A DNA stretch of 54,488 nt from Marinobacter gelidimuriae (GCF_000372805.1 NZ_KB889875.1:106160-160647), one strand, 5' to 3'; numbered from the stretch's first letter, positions 28,872-37,170 are shown. Program-made: numbers and translations. The notes: generated from the sequence alone by a model not told the origin.

Positions 28872-31079
28872 TTGTCCCTACCTCTCTTTTTTGTAACCTG
28901 CCCAAAAGGCGTTGAATATTTGCTGGCGGACGAGCTGGACGGCTTCGGTCTAAGCCTGGTTCGCCACGCGCCCGCTGGTGTGTGGGTGGAGGGCACGTTG
29001 GAAGGGGGATACCGCGCTTGCATGTGGTCACGCCTGGCGAACCGGGTCATCCTGCACGTGGCGGAAGTCGCCGCAACCAGCGATGACGAGTTGTATGACG
29101 GCGTGGTGCATTTGGACTGGCAGCAGCACATTGCGGTTAGCGGCAGCTTCAAAGTGAATTTTATTGGCGAGAACGAAGCTATTCGCAATACCCAGTATGG
29201 CGCACAACGGGTGAAAGACGGCATTGTCGATCGCTTTACGGCCAACGGAGGTAAGCGCCCGGCGGTAGAGGCCAAAACGCCCGATGTGATTGTGTCGGCG
29301 CGCTTGCACCGCGGCCAATTGACCCTCGGCATTGATTTGAGTGGGCACAGCCTGCATCAGCGAGGCTATCGCGCCGAGCAGGGCCAGGCGCCGCTTAAGG
29401 AAAATCTGGCAGCTGCGCTGCTGATTCGGTCTGGCTGGCCCGAAACGGTCGCCGCCGGCGGTGATTTTATTGACCCGATGTGCGGCTCCGGCACGCTGTT
29501 GATTGAAGCTGCGCTGATGGCTCTGGACATTGCGCCGGGCCGACGCCAGGACGGTTTTGGTTTCGAAAAATGGCTGGGCCACGATGCTGAACTGTGGATG
29601 TCGCTACGCCAGGAAGTGGAACGCCGCGCCCACGCTGGCAAACAAGGTCGCATACCGCGTATCGCCGGTTTTGATGAAGACCGCCGGGTATTGACCACGG
29701 CACGTAACAACCTTCAGAGGGCAGGGCTGGACAGCATTATTGAGCTCACAGAAATACCGCTGCAAGAGCTTGAACTCAACGGTGACTGGGCCGAACAGGG
29801 CTTGGTAGTGACCAACCCCCCTTACGGTGAGCGCCTGAGTGAGCGCAAGTCACTGGCAGAAATCTATCAGGCCTTAGGCGCGGCGGTAAAAAGGGTAACA
29901 CCAAACTGGCGCCTGGGAGTGTTTACCGGGGCGCCGGAATTCGGTAAATCCATTGGCTTGCGCAGTTTTAAACAGTACAAGCTTTTCAACGGCAAACTGC
30001 CGGCACAGCTGCTGCTGTTTACCATCGACGAAGCCAGTGCGCGCATTCCGAAAGATCCGGCGGCCGCCGGTGAAATTCTACCGCGCATTGCCAACGAAGA
30101 ACGCGCCGCCATGCTGGCGAACCGCTTGAAAAAGAACGTCAAAAGCATTGGTCAGTGGGCACGCAAACAGAACATCAGCTGCTACCGCCTGTACGATGCC
30201 GACATGCCGGAATACGCATTGGCGATTGATATCTACGGTGACTGGGTGCACGTGCAGGAATACATGGCGCCCAAGACCATCGATGAGCGTGCTGCTCGTG
30301 AGCGTCTGTCAGAAGCCCTGGCGGTGATCCCCGAAGCGCTGGGCATTCCGCGTGACCGCTTGGTGTGCAAACAGCGCCTGCGTCAAACCGGCACCAGTCA
30401 GTATGAAAAGCAGGCGGCCAGCGGCGAGTTTTTCGAGGTACAGGAACACGGCTGTACGCTAAAAGTGAATTTGAAAGACTACCTGGATACCGGTTTGTTT
30501 CTAGACCACCGCCCGCTGCGCCAGTGGATTCAGCAGAATGCCCGCGGTAAGCGCTTTCTGAATCTTTTCTGTTACACAGGCGCGGCCACGGTGCACGCGA
30601 TTGCCGGCGGTGCCAGCCGCTCTTTGAGCCTGGATATGTCGCACACCTACGTCAGCTGGGCCAAAGATAACCTGGAATTGAACCACGCTGATCCGCGCAA
30701 GCATCAGGTGGACGCCGTAGATTGTCTGGCGTGGCTGGCAAGCAAGCCCAAGCCGGACCAGCGTTTTGATTTGATTTTTATGGACCCACCCACTTTTTCC
30801 AACTCGGCGAAAATGATTGGGGTTCTGGATATTCAGAAAGATCACGCCAAGCTGATTCGCCAGGCCATGCAGCGCCTGACCAACGACGGTTTGCTGGTGT
30901 TCTCCAACAACTTCCGCCGTTTCAAGCTGGACGACGAAATCAGCGCGGAGTTTGCAGTGGAAGAAGTCAGCCAAAGCACCATAGACAAGGATTTTCAGCG
31001 CAACCCGCGTATCCACCGCTGCTGGAACATTCGCCACCCGCTGCAAGCGCGAGAAGCGAGCGCCTTCTACGTTGGCTAA
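28872..31079 (+). CDS. rlmL: Bifunctional 23S rRNA methyltransferase RlmKL
   Basis: This 735-residue protein (E. coli 702) methylates G2445 and G2069 of 23S rRNA. The N-terminal half has a THUMP-type RNA-binding region (about residues 45-155) and the m2G methyltransferase with DPMCGSGTLLIEAAL and TNPPYGERL. The C-terminal half is the RlmK m7G enzyme with LNLFCYTGAATVHA and MDPPTFSNSAKM. The start codon is TTG at 28,872, six bases after a clear AGGAG, and gives the family start LPLFFVTCPKGVEYLL. The gene is alone between divergent rmf and a cluster of palindromic repeats. Confidence 0.96.
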   Translation: MSLPLFFVTCPKGVEYLLADELDGFGLSLVRHAPAGVWVEGTLEGGYRACMWSRLANRVILHVAEVAATSDDELYDGVVHLDWQQHIAVSGSFKVNFIGENEAIRNTQYGAQRVKDGIVDRFTANGGKRPAVEAKTPDVIVSARLHRGQLTLGIDLSGHSLHQRGYRAEQGQAPLKENLAAALLIRSGWPETVAAGGDFIDPMCGSGTLLIEAALMALDIAPGRRQDGFGFEKWLGHDAELWMSLRQEVERRAHAGKQGRIPRIAGFDEDRRVLTTARNNLQRAGLDSIIELTEIPLQELELNGDWAEQGLVVTNPPYGERLSERKSLAEIYQALGAAVKRVTPNWRLGVFTGAPEFGKSIGLRSFKQYKLFNGKLPAQLLLFTIDEASARIPKDPAAAGEILPRIANEERAAMLANRLKKNVKSIGQWARKQNISCYRLYDADMPEYALAIDIYGDWVHVQEYMAPKTIDERAARERLSEALAVIPEALGIPRDRLVCKQRLRQTGTSQYEKQAASGEFFEVQEHGCTLKVNLKDYLDTGLFLDHRPLRQWIQQNARGKRFLNLFCYTGAATVHAIAGGASRSLSLDMSHTYVSWAKDNLELNHADPRKHQVDAVDCLAWLASKPKPDQRFDLIFMDPPTFSNSAKMIGVLDIQKDHAKLIRQAMQRLTNDGLLVFSNNFRRFKLDDEISAEFAVEEVSQSTIDKDFQRNPRIHRCWNIRHPLQAREASAFYVG

Positions 31080-31102
31080 GGCTGAGGGAACAGGGCCAGA
31101 CC

Positions 31103-31217
31103 GGGGACGGATTTCAAATCCGTCCCCTAGGGATCAAGACCAGGATCAGGACCAGGGACAGATTTCAAATCTGTCCCTCAGGAATCAGGACCGGGGACGG
31201 ATTTCAAATCCGTCCCC
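31103..31217. repeat. Three palindromic REP-like elements between convergent genes
   Basis: Three copies lie at 31,103-31,127, 31,155-31,177 and 31,193-31,217. Each is a perfect inverted repeat around the core ATTTCAAAT: GGGGACGG...CCGTCCCC in the first and third, GGGACAG...CTGTCCC in the second. In the second copy both arms carry the compensating change, so base pairing is kept. Spacers share GGATCA/GAATCAGGACC-like words. The array fills the gap between rlmKL and the convergent gene at 31,217 and touches that gene's stop codon. No RAYT transposase is in the window. The palindromes could also act as bidirectional transcript ends. Confidence 0.85.
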
Positions 31218-31726
31218 TAGGAATCCGTCTCTTCGGTGAATCCGTCGTCGCCCAGTACGCCGTAGTGTTGGGCCAACATTAGCAGCGCATACACGCCGTT
31301 TTCCGGCAGCTGCGGTTCCAGACCTTCCTCGATCAGCAGGGCGCGGCGTTCGTCTTCCAGGGTTTCGCTGTCTACGCCGGTGATCAGGTCGGTGATCGGT
31401 GCGATTTCAAAAGGCGCCTCTTGGCCGATCGCCGCGAAAATTCGGTCGATCAGAATTTCGTCCGGATCCAGACCGTCTACGTAAACCGTCTGGTCAGGCA
31501 AGTCTTGGTGCAGTTCGCGGGTCAGTTCTATCAGTGGCACGCCCTGTTCTTCAAGGTAGTTCAGGTCGATATCGCCGGTGTCGCCGTCTTCTGGCAGCCA
31601 GTCGTCTTCTGGTGCAATAACCACGGTTTTCATGGTGCCATCCACCAGTGACCAGGCCATGGCAGTGGGGAATAGGGTGTCGTCATCCTGATAGTATTCA
31701 ATATCGAGAAAACACGGTTTGGCCAA
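31217..31726 (-). CDS. Acidic conserved-looking protein of unknown function, possibly exonuclease-fold
   Basis: This 169-residue, strongly acidic protein begins MAKPCFLDIEYYQ. I do not recognise a named family. The opening FLDIE, followed by AMAWSLVDGTMKTVVIAPEDDW, resembles the first strand pair of DnaQ/RNase H-like nuclease folds, but the remaining catalytic acidic motifs cannot be assigned with confidence. The initiator is TTG at 31,724-31,726, preceded by AGGAG at 8 bp, which supports a real gene. It is convergent with rlmKL across the palindromic repeats and divergent from the M18 aminopeptidase gene. Confidence 0.65.
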   Translation of the reverse strand: MAKPCFLDIEYYQDDDTLFPTAMAWSLVDGTMKTVVIAPEDDWLPEDGDTGDIDLNYLEEQGVPLIELTRELHQDLPDQTVYVDGLDPDEILIDRIFAAIGQEAPFEIAPITDLITGVDSETLEDERRALLIEEGLEPQLPENGVYALLMLAQHYGVLGDDGFTEETDS

Positions 31727-31805
31727 GGGCTAGGCTCCTGTAGGATTGAGTATCTGGGTCTGCATGGCACACTGTTGCCACTATTATTATTGAATTAAGG
31801 ACACC

Positions 31806-33095
31806 ATGGAACATATTGATTTCAACAACGATCTGCTTTCGTTTCTGAACCACTCACCAACGCCGTGGCACGCTGTCGCTACCATGAAAAAGCAGCTCGA
31901 CAGCGCGGGGTTTCATTCGCTGGATGAAAAAGACGACTGGTCACTGCAAGCCGGCACTGGTTATTACGTCATTCGCAACGGCTCGTCGATTGTGGCCTTT
32001 CGTACTGGCAATACGGACACAACCAAAGCCGGCGTGCGCATGGTTGGCGCTCACACTGACAGCCCGTGCCTGAAAGTAAAGCCCAATCCGGTACTCCGTC
32101 GCAAAGGCTTCTTGCAACTGGGTGTTGAAGTCTACGGCGGTGCGTTGCTGAATCCGTGGTTTGATCGCGATCTTTCTCTGGCCGGGCGAGTCACTTACGT
32201 CGACGGCCACGGGCAAGTGCAAGATGCGCTGATCGACTTCCGCAAACCGGTGGCGTTTATACCCAGCCTGGCCATTCATCTGGACCGCGAAGCCAACAGC
32301 AACCGCACGGTGAACCCGCAAACCGACTTGCCACCGGTGCTGATGCAGGTGCCTGAAGACGACACCACCGATTTTGCCAGCCTGCTGATCACTCAGCTGA
32401 AAGCAGAGAAGGGCGTTACTGCAGAGCGTATTCTGGGCTATGAACTGAGCTTTTACGATGTGCAGCAAGCGGGCTTTGTAGGTCTGCGCGATAACTTTAT
32501 TGCGTCAGCGCGGCTGGATAACTTGTTGAGCTGTTACATCGGCTTGCAAGCATTGCTGGAAACAAGCGGTGAACAGCCGGCGTTACTTGTGTGCAACGAC
32601 CACGAAGAAGTGGGCAGTATGTCTGCCGAAGGTGCCCAGGGGCCTTTTTTAAGTTCGGTGCTGGAGCGCTGGTGTGGCGCAGGAAAAAGTCGTGCGATTG
32701 CCCACTCAATGATGATTTCGGCGGACAACGCCCACGGCATCCATCCGAATTTTATGGACAAGCACGACGAGAATCATGGCCCTGAGCTAAATGCTGGTCC
32801 GGTAATCAAAGTAAATCACAATCAGCGTTATGCGACCAACAGCCGTTCGGCGGCGGTGTATCGTCATCTGAGCGACCAGTTGGGCCTGCCCCACCAGACC
32901 TTTGTGGTCCGCAGCGATATGGGTTGTGGCAGCACCATAGGGCCGCTGACGGCCGCGAATCTGGGCGTGATCACCCTGGATATTGGCGTGCCCCAGCTTG
33001 GTATGCATTCCATCAGAGAGCTGGTCGGCACCCAGGATAGCTTTACCCTCTATCGGGTGTTAAAGGCTTATATGGAGCGGCCAGAAGTTGCCTGA
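31806..33095 (+). CDS. apeB: M18-family aspartyl aminopeptidase
   Basis: This 429-residue metallo-aminopeptidase has the dinuclear zinc motifs of family M18: GAHTDSP, the central CNDHEEVGS and the C-terminal GMHSIRE. The conserved segments RLDNLLSCY and DMGCGSTIGP are also present. Such enzymes remove N-terminal acidic or other residues from peptides in the cytoplasm as a large dodecameric particle. The symbol apeB is the one used for the Pseudomonas homologue and must not be confused with the aryl polyene ape genes that begin next door. It ends 9 bp before the convergent phosphopantetheinyl transferase gene and is not obviously part of the polyene cluster. Confidence 0.9.
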   Translation: MEHIDFNNDLLSFLNHSPTPWHAVATMKKQLDSAGFHSLDEKDDWSLQAGTGYYVIRNGSSIVAFRTGNTDTTKAGVRMVGAHTDSPCLKVKPNPVLRRKGFLQLGVEVYGGALLNPWFDRDLSLAGRVTYVDGHGQVQDALIDFRKPVAFIPSLAIHLDREANSNRTVNPQTDLPPVLMQVPEDDTTDFASLLITQLKAEKGVTAERILGYELSFYDVQQAGFVGLRDNFIASARLDNLLSCYIGLQALLETSGEQPALLVCNDHEEVGSMSAEGAQGPFLSSVLERWCGAGKSRAIAHSMMISADNAHGIHPNFMDKHDENHGPELNAGPVIKVNHNQRYATNSRSAAVYRHLSDQLGLPHQTFVVRSDMGCGSTIGPLTAANLGVITLDIGVPQLGMHSIRELVGTQDSFTLYRVLKAYMERPEVA

Positions 33096-33104
33096 TTCAG
33101 TGTG

Positions 33105-33848
33105 TTAGCTCTGGTGGATGATATAAGGGGTTACGATGGGGGTAATTTTTTCAGCTGTTGTCAGCGGGTAGCCTTGAGTAACGTACGCCGGTGGGTAGCG
33201 GCAGACAATAGAAAGACTGAAAGGCGCTTTTGACAGTTCCAAGCTGTAGGCGTAGAGGTCTTTTCCCTCGTCCGTCGGGTTGCACGGTACGAAGTGCGCG
33301 CGGGCGAGAATGCCAGAGAAAATCGACGAGCCTTTTGCCTTGATCAGGGCTTCCTTCATGGTCCAGAGGCGATAGAAAGCGACGGTCCGTTCATGATCTG
33401 CCAGTGTCGCTAATAGCTCGGTTTCGCTTGGATGAAACCACTCGCTGGCGAGTTCTGCGATGTTGACCCGCTGGCGTTGATATTCCAAGTCAATGCCGCA
33501 GGGGCCATGATTGCTGATGACAACAGCAATCATGGCGCGACTATGAGTCACCGAATAGTGCCAACCGGCTTCAACGGCTTGGTGAACAAGTGGCGCTTGC
33601 TCCGAGCGTTCAGTGATCTGCCAGCGGGTCGGCGGCACGGTTCCGGGCAATGTCGAGCTCAAAGCATGTCGTAAAAGCAGGCGGGTTTGCAGGAACTCAT
33701 GGTAGCGCTTGCCTTGATATCGGTTGAGGCGTTCGTGCTCACTGGCACCCAATAGGTGTCGTAAGGCGCTGTCATTCGGGAGCGACGTAAGGGCGTCTGT
33801 ATGGCACAGAAACACCCTTGTGGTTGGCGGGGTCGGTTCAATCGGCAA
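33105..33848 (-). CDS. 4'-phosphopantetheinyl transferase (Sfp type)
   Basis: This 247-residue protein carries the Sfp-type motifs: HYSVTHS, the metal-binding GIDLE (Asp120, Glu122) and LWTMKEALIKAKG (Lys165, Glu166). It transfers phosphopantetheine from CoA to the serine of acyl carrier proteins. Three carrier proteins lie in the adjacent divergent operon (ApeE, ApeF and a third one at 53.6 kb), so it is the natural activator for the aryl polyene system. The start overlaps the 3' end of the upstream exported-protein gene by 11 bp, so the two are cotranscribed. Confidence 0.92.
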   Translation of the reverse strand: MPIEPTPPTTRVFLCHTDALTSLPNDSALRHLLGASEHERLNRYQGKRYHEFLQTRLLLRHALSSTLPGTVPPTRWQITERSEQAPLVHQAVEAGWHYSVTHSRAMIAVVISNHGPCGIDLEYQRQRVNIAELASEWFHPSETELLATLADHERTVAFYRLWTMKEALIKAKGSSIFSGILARAHFVPCNPTDEGKDLYAYSLELSKAPFSLSIVCRYPPAYVTQGYPLTTAEKITPIVTPYIIHQS

Positions 33849-34275
33849 ATTTAACGACGTCTCCCTTAAGTCCCCCAGCCATTATGCCACCTGCATGGCA
33901 TTCGTATTCTTCCCGGCTGGACATTTCCTGGCGGTCATAATAGGAAGTGATGTTGACCACGGCGTCAGCGCCTTCCCGTTGAGCCCGCTCCTGCAAGGCA
34001 ATCATGGCAGATAGGAATACCCAACTGCAGGCCTCTTCATCGGATTTCATGAAGGCGTTGGTTTTCCGGTTGGTCACCACGCCCGGAATTCTCTGTGTGA
34101 CCTGCGGATGTCCTTCATCCGCAAAATAGAACTTGATTGAGTCGTCCAGCTTTTGCTGAGCGTCAGGCGTGTTCATTGCCTCCTCAAGAGAGAGCAGGTG
34201 CTTGGTGTCGCGGCTCAGGGCAGTGGATGAGAAGGTAAGAGCCAGAATGGCGGCAGCTAGAACTGGGAGCTTCAC
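33838..34275 (-). CDS. Small exported protein, 'excinuclease ATPase subunit'-labelled family
   Basis: From a GTG at 34,273-34,275 this gives 145 residues with a clear signal peptide (KLPVLAAAILALTFSSTALS) and a mature part that includes DEEACSWVFLSAMIALQERA, GADAVVNITSYYD and a C-terminal YECHAGGIMAGG. Small proteins of this type are often labelled excinuclease ATPase subunit in databases, but nothing in the sequence supports an ATPase or a DNA repair role. It is exported, has paired cysteines, and its function is unknown. The GTG is preceded by AAGGATAA at good spacing; an upstream ATG would put extra residues ahead of the signal peptide. It is divergent from the polyene operon and leads into the phosphopantetheinyl transferase. 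Confidence 0.8.
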   Translation of the reverse strand: MKLPVLAAAILALTFSSTALSRDTKHLLSLEEAMNTPDAQQKLDDSIKFYFADEGHPQVTQRIPGVVTNRKTNAFMKSDEEACSWVFLSAMIALQERAQREGADAVVNITSYYDRQEMSSREEYECHAGGIMAGGLKGDVVKFAD

Positions 34276-34394
34276 TGTTATTATCCTTAATATAGACAAC
34301 CGGGTCGAATCCACTAGCACATGTGTACTCTATGGTACCAAATTTGCGTCATTTTGACCAAATGTAACAAATTGTCACGTACTGGATTGCCTTG

Positions 34395-34423
34395 TTGCGG
34401 CCCTGTGGTTGTCAGGATAGAAT
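34395..34423 (+). promoter_or_regulatory. Candidate sigma-70 promoter of the aryl polyene operon
   Basis: TTGCGG at 34,395-34,400 and TAGAAT at 34,418-34,423 are spaced by exactly 17 bp, about 112 bp ahead of the apeC start. This is the best match in the 260-bp divergent region. The region also holds the short inverted word TTTGACCAAATG/TAACAAATTGTCA, a possible regulator site with no assignable protein. Confidence 0.45.
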
Positions 34424-34535
34424 CGCGGCGAGCATGTAATGGTTGTCAACATTTCATAAAAATACCAGTTTCCGTTGCTTGCGTTGTATAGAAGCGTTGC
34501 CAGCGGGTCGGGCCTTCCACGGAATTTCTTTCGGT

Positions 34536-35318
34536 ATGGAACGTTTTCAGATAACGATCAGTGACTGGGCGGCGTTTTCCCCATCGCGAATGAAACGTGA
34601 GGAGTGGCTGGCGTGGGCCGGTGGCGACGCCGATGGTAATCAGGAAACGAGCCGCAAGCCTGACCTCCCGTGGGTTAACTCCATGTTGCGCCGTCGTCTC
34701 AGCCCGATGGGTAGGTCGGCTTTATGGGCGGCTGGTCAGTTGTTGGGCGAGCACCGCCCCGAGCCGATGGCCACAGTGTTTGCCTCCCGGCACGGGGAAG
34801 TAGGGCGTACCATCCAGCTGCTGCGAAACCTGGCAGTAAAAGCGCCGCTGTCGCCGGCATCATTCAGTCTATCTGTCCACAACGCCATTGGCGGCATTCA
34901 CTCCATCGCCAACAAGGTGTTTTCTCCGGTGACAGCGATCTCCGCAGGGCCCGACACACTCTTTGCAGCGTTACTGGAAGCCTACACCCTGTTGCGGAGC
35001 TGCCCGGAAGCGGGTGGTGACGTTTTGTGTGTTTTCTATGACGATCCGCTGCCATCCCCGCTGGATGGTTTTAATCAGGTGCCCAGCGACGTCCAGGCGC
35101 TTGCGGTTCGCGTAGGGCTGGCAGATACGGGCACCGGTATTCCGCTGGAGTTTTCGTTGGCACAGTTGCCTGAAGGTGCCGGTCAGACTGAATCGGAAGA
35201 TTGCGCTCACGGCGACAGGTTCCTGCGTTTTTTGCTGCGGGATGACTGTGTGGCTCTGGATCTGATTGCGGATCGACGTTTCTGGCAATGGCGAAAATGC
35301 GGTCTAGTGTCGTCATGA
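34536..35318 (+). CDS. apeC: ApeC-like ketosynthase-related protein (chain length factor type)
   Basis: This 260-residue protein matches the 'beta-ketoacyl synthase N-terminal-like' family found at the head of aryl polyene clusters. The segments MLRRRLSPMGRSAL, VFASRHGEVGRT and SPASFSLSVHNAIGGIHSI are typical. It lacks a ketosynthase nucleophile motif (TACSS), so it cannot condense on its own. By position it fits ApeC, the partner of ketosynthase ApeO. The start at 34,536 (MERFQITISDWAAFSP) is favoured over an upstream start whose extra 31 residues look random. The stop overlaps apeD in ATGA. Symbols here follow the order of the known E. coli and Xenorhabdus clusters and are inferred from gene order and family. 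Confidence 0.75.
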   Translation: MERFQITISDWAAFSPSRMKREEWLAWAGGDADGNQETSRKPDLPWVNSMLRRRLSPMGRSALWAAGQLLGEHRPEPMATVFASRHGEVGRTIQLLRNLAVKAPLSPASFSLSVHNAIGGIHSIANKVFSPVTAISAGPDTLFAALLEAYTLLRSCPEAGGDVLCVFYDDPLPSPLDGFNQVPSDVQALAVRVGLADTGTGIPLEFSLAQLPEGAGQTESEDCAHGDRFLRFLLRDDCVALDLIADRRFWQWRKCGLVSS

Positions 35319-36076
35319 AAGTGTTGAATCGTTTATGGCGGCAGCTGGCCACCGGTTTCTTCTTTCTGATCTTCGGCGTGGGTGGGCTGGCGCTCACCCT
35401 GATTGTTATGCCGGCGTCGCTGTTGATTGTGGATGGGTCCCGTAGGGAGCGCTTGGTAAAGTATCTCATTCACCGGTGTTTCCGGTTGTTCACGGGTATG
35501 ATGGCAAAATCGGGTGTGCTGACTGTCGAATTCCATCATCTGGAGCGGCTCGACCGCCCTGGACAATTAGTGATAGCAAATCACCCCACGCTGATTGATG
35601 TGGTGTTCCTGATTTCATTTATGCCTAGGGCCGACTGTGTGGTCAAAAGCAGTCTGCTGCGAAATCCATTCACTCGCGGGCCGGTGAAAGCCGCCCGCTA
35701 TATCGCGAACGATGATCCAGATGCGGTAATCAAGGCAGCTGGGGAGTCCTTTGCCCGAGGCAACAGCCTGATTGTGTTTCCGGAAGGCACGCGCACCACT
35801 CCCAGCCAGAAGATCGAGCTGCAAAGAGGGGCTGCCAATATTGCGATAAGAACTGGGCAGAATCTCCGGCCAGTGACCATAGAGTGCGCGCCACTGACCC
35901 TGACCAAGAACACCCCGTGGTACCGGGTGCCAGAGCGCCGGTTTCATATGAAGTTTCAGGTAGGCGATGAGCTGGATATTTCACCTTTTCTAAAGGGGAA
36001 ACCCTCCGTGATGTCGCGGCAACTGACCGTCACCATTAAAGATTATTTTACCAGGGAGACTGCTCACCATGAATGA
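35315..36076 (+). CDS. apeD: PlsC-like acyltransferase (ApeD)
   Basis: This 253-residue protein belongs to the lysophospholipid acyltransferase superfamily. It has the H-x4-D motif in ANHPTLIDVVFL, the substrate motif FPEGTRTT and one N-terminal membrane segment (about residues 12-42). In aryl polyene clusters a protein of this kind is thought to help attach the polyene acyl chain to a lipid or glycolipid. I chose the ATG at 35,315, which overlaps the apeC stop (ATGA). A longer start at 35,288 is possible. The stop lies inside the apeE coding region by 8 bp. Confidence 0.82.
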   Translation: MKVLNRLWRQLATGFFFLIFGVGGLALTLIVMPASLLIVDGSRRERLVKYLIHRCFRLFTGMMAKSGVLTVEFHHLERLDRPGQLVIANHPTLIDVVFLISFMPRADCVVKSSLLRNPFTRGPVKAARYIANDDPDAVIKAAGESFARGNSLIVFPEGTRTTPSQKIELQRGAANIAIRTGQNLRPVTIECAPLTLTKNTPWYRVPERRFHMKFQVGDELDISPFLKGKPSVMSRQLTVTIKDYFTRETAHHE

Positions 36077-36341
36077 GCTGAAAGTTGAGCTTAAGAAGCT
36101 CGTTATTGATGCACTGGAGCTGGAAGACATCACGGTTGATGACATTGACTCTTCGGAACCACTGTTTTTAGACGGTCTGGGCCTGGATTCTATCGATGCG
36201 CTGGAGCTGGGTCTGGCCCTGCAAAAACGTTACAATATCAAGCTCGCAGCGGACTCTGAGAAAACCCGCAAGCATTTCGCCAGCATCAACAATCTGGCAG
36301 AACTGGTCGCCAGCCATGAAAGCGCCCGAGGGGAAATCTGA
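36069..36341 (+). CDS. apeE: Acyl carrier protein ApeE
   Basis: This 90-residue acidic four-helix carrier protein has the phosphopantetheine serine Ser41 in LGLDSIDALEL. It should carry the growing aryl polyene chain after activation by the nearby phosphopantetheinyl transferase. The start overlaps apeD by 8 bp, and apeF follows after two bases. The helix-3 region differs from fatty acid synthase AcpP (AADSEKTRKHF), as expected for a dedicated type II polyketide carrier. Confidence 0.88.
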   Translation: MNELKVELKKLVIDALELEDITVDDIDSSEPLFLDGLGLDSIDALELGLALQKRYNIKLAADSEKTRKHFASINNLAELVASHESARGEI

Positions 36342-36343
36342 GG

Positions 36344-36603
36344 ATGACAGAAGTAGCTAAAAGTCAGGCAGAGATTTTCGACCACATTGCTGGGGTGTTG
36401 GTTGACCTGTTTGAACTGGAACGAGAAGACATCACACCCGAGTCGAATTTGTATGAAGACTTGGATATCGACAGCATTGATGCCATCGATCTGATCGTCG
36501 AGCTCAAACAGTGGACGGGCAAAAAATTCAGCCCGAAGCTTTCAAGGTGGTCCGCACGGTGCAGGATGTGGTGAACGCCGTCGATCAACTGCTGCAGAAG
36601 TGA
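36344..36603 (+). pseudogene. apeF: Acyl carrier protein ApeF with a one-base frameshift
   Basis: The first 60 residues are a normal carrier protein with phosphopantetheine serine Ser44 in YEDLDIDSIDAID. After TGKK the frame departs from the family and stops at 36,574. One base earlier the family-like end is present (IQPEAFKVVRTVQDVVNAVDQLLQK), stopping at 36,603. The break is at the A run 36,521-36,526, which has six A where seven would keep the frame. The lesion removes the last helix, so the protein is probably unstable. A sequencing error in the homopolymer or a strain-specific deletion would both look like this. Confidence 0.85.
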
Positions 36604-36618
36604 GATAAATCCGAATCT

Positions 36619-37170
36619 ATGGAATGGCCGTCACGGATTGGTATTGGCCTGCTGTCGGTAGGATATCCGGTAGCAGTCTACTTCACGCTGCAGCATAGCG
36701 GCACGGGGGCAACGATATGGTTGTTGTTGCCCATCGGGCTCCTGCACGGGTATCGCGCGATCAGGGGGCGGCATAGTGGTTGGTGGTGGTTGCTTGGCTG
36801 TGTGCTGTTAACCGCTTGGTCTTGGGGGCAGCAGTCTGCCATCGGTGTTAAGTTCTACCCGGTACTGGTTAGTGTCGGTCTGCTAAGCGTCTTCGTCTGG
36901 AGCCTGCTGTTTCCTCCCACCGTCATTGAGCAGCTTGCCCGGCTCAAGGAGCCTGACTTGCCACCTTCCGGTGTTGCTTACACGCGCAAGGTCACGAAGA
37001 TCTGGTGTGGTTTTTTTGTGGTCAATGGCGCAATCGCCACCGGCACGGTCTACCACGGAGACGGTATCTGGACTCTTTATAACGGCTTTATAAGTTACCT
37101 GTTGATGGGCTCTCTGTTCGCTGGCGAATGGCTTTTCCGTCAGTATTACCGGAGTCAACACGATGACTGA
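36619..37170 (+). CDS. apeG: ApeG-like integral membrane protein (COG4648 type)
   Basis: This 183-residue hydrophobic protein has about six membrane helices and conserved features of the small membrane proteins of aryl polyene clusters: FPPTVIEQLARL, YTRKVTKIWCGFFVVNG and YLLMGSLFAGEWLFRQYY. The function is not known; a scaffold or transport role in the inner membrane is usually assumed. It lies between the carrier proteins and the ligase gene and overlaps the latter by 8 bp. Confidence 0.82.
   Translation: MEWPSRIGIGLLSVGYPVAVYFTLQHSGTGATIWLLLPIGLLHGYRAIRGRHSGWWWLLGCVLLTAWSWGQQSAIGVKFYPVLVSVGLLSVFVWSLLFPPTVIEQLARLKEPDLPPSGVAYTRKVTKIWCGFFVVNGAIATGTVYHGDGIWTLYNGFISYLLMGSLFAGEWLFRQYYRSQHDD

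Noticed and set aside
31103..31217. Short CRISPR array
   Set aside because: The repeats are perfect palindromes of unequal length with 15-27 bp related spacers, only three copies, and no cas genes. They fit REP-like elements.
36515..36530. Programmed -1 frameshift in apeF at C AAA AAA
   Set aside because: A six-A run without an A AAA AAG heptamer, no Shine-Dalgarno stimulator and no clear downstream hairpin. An indel or sequencing error is simpler.
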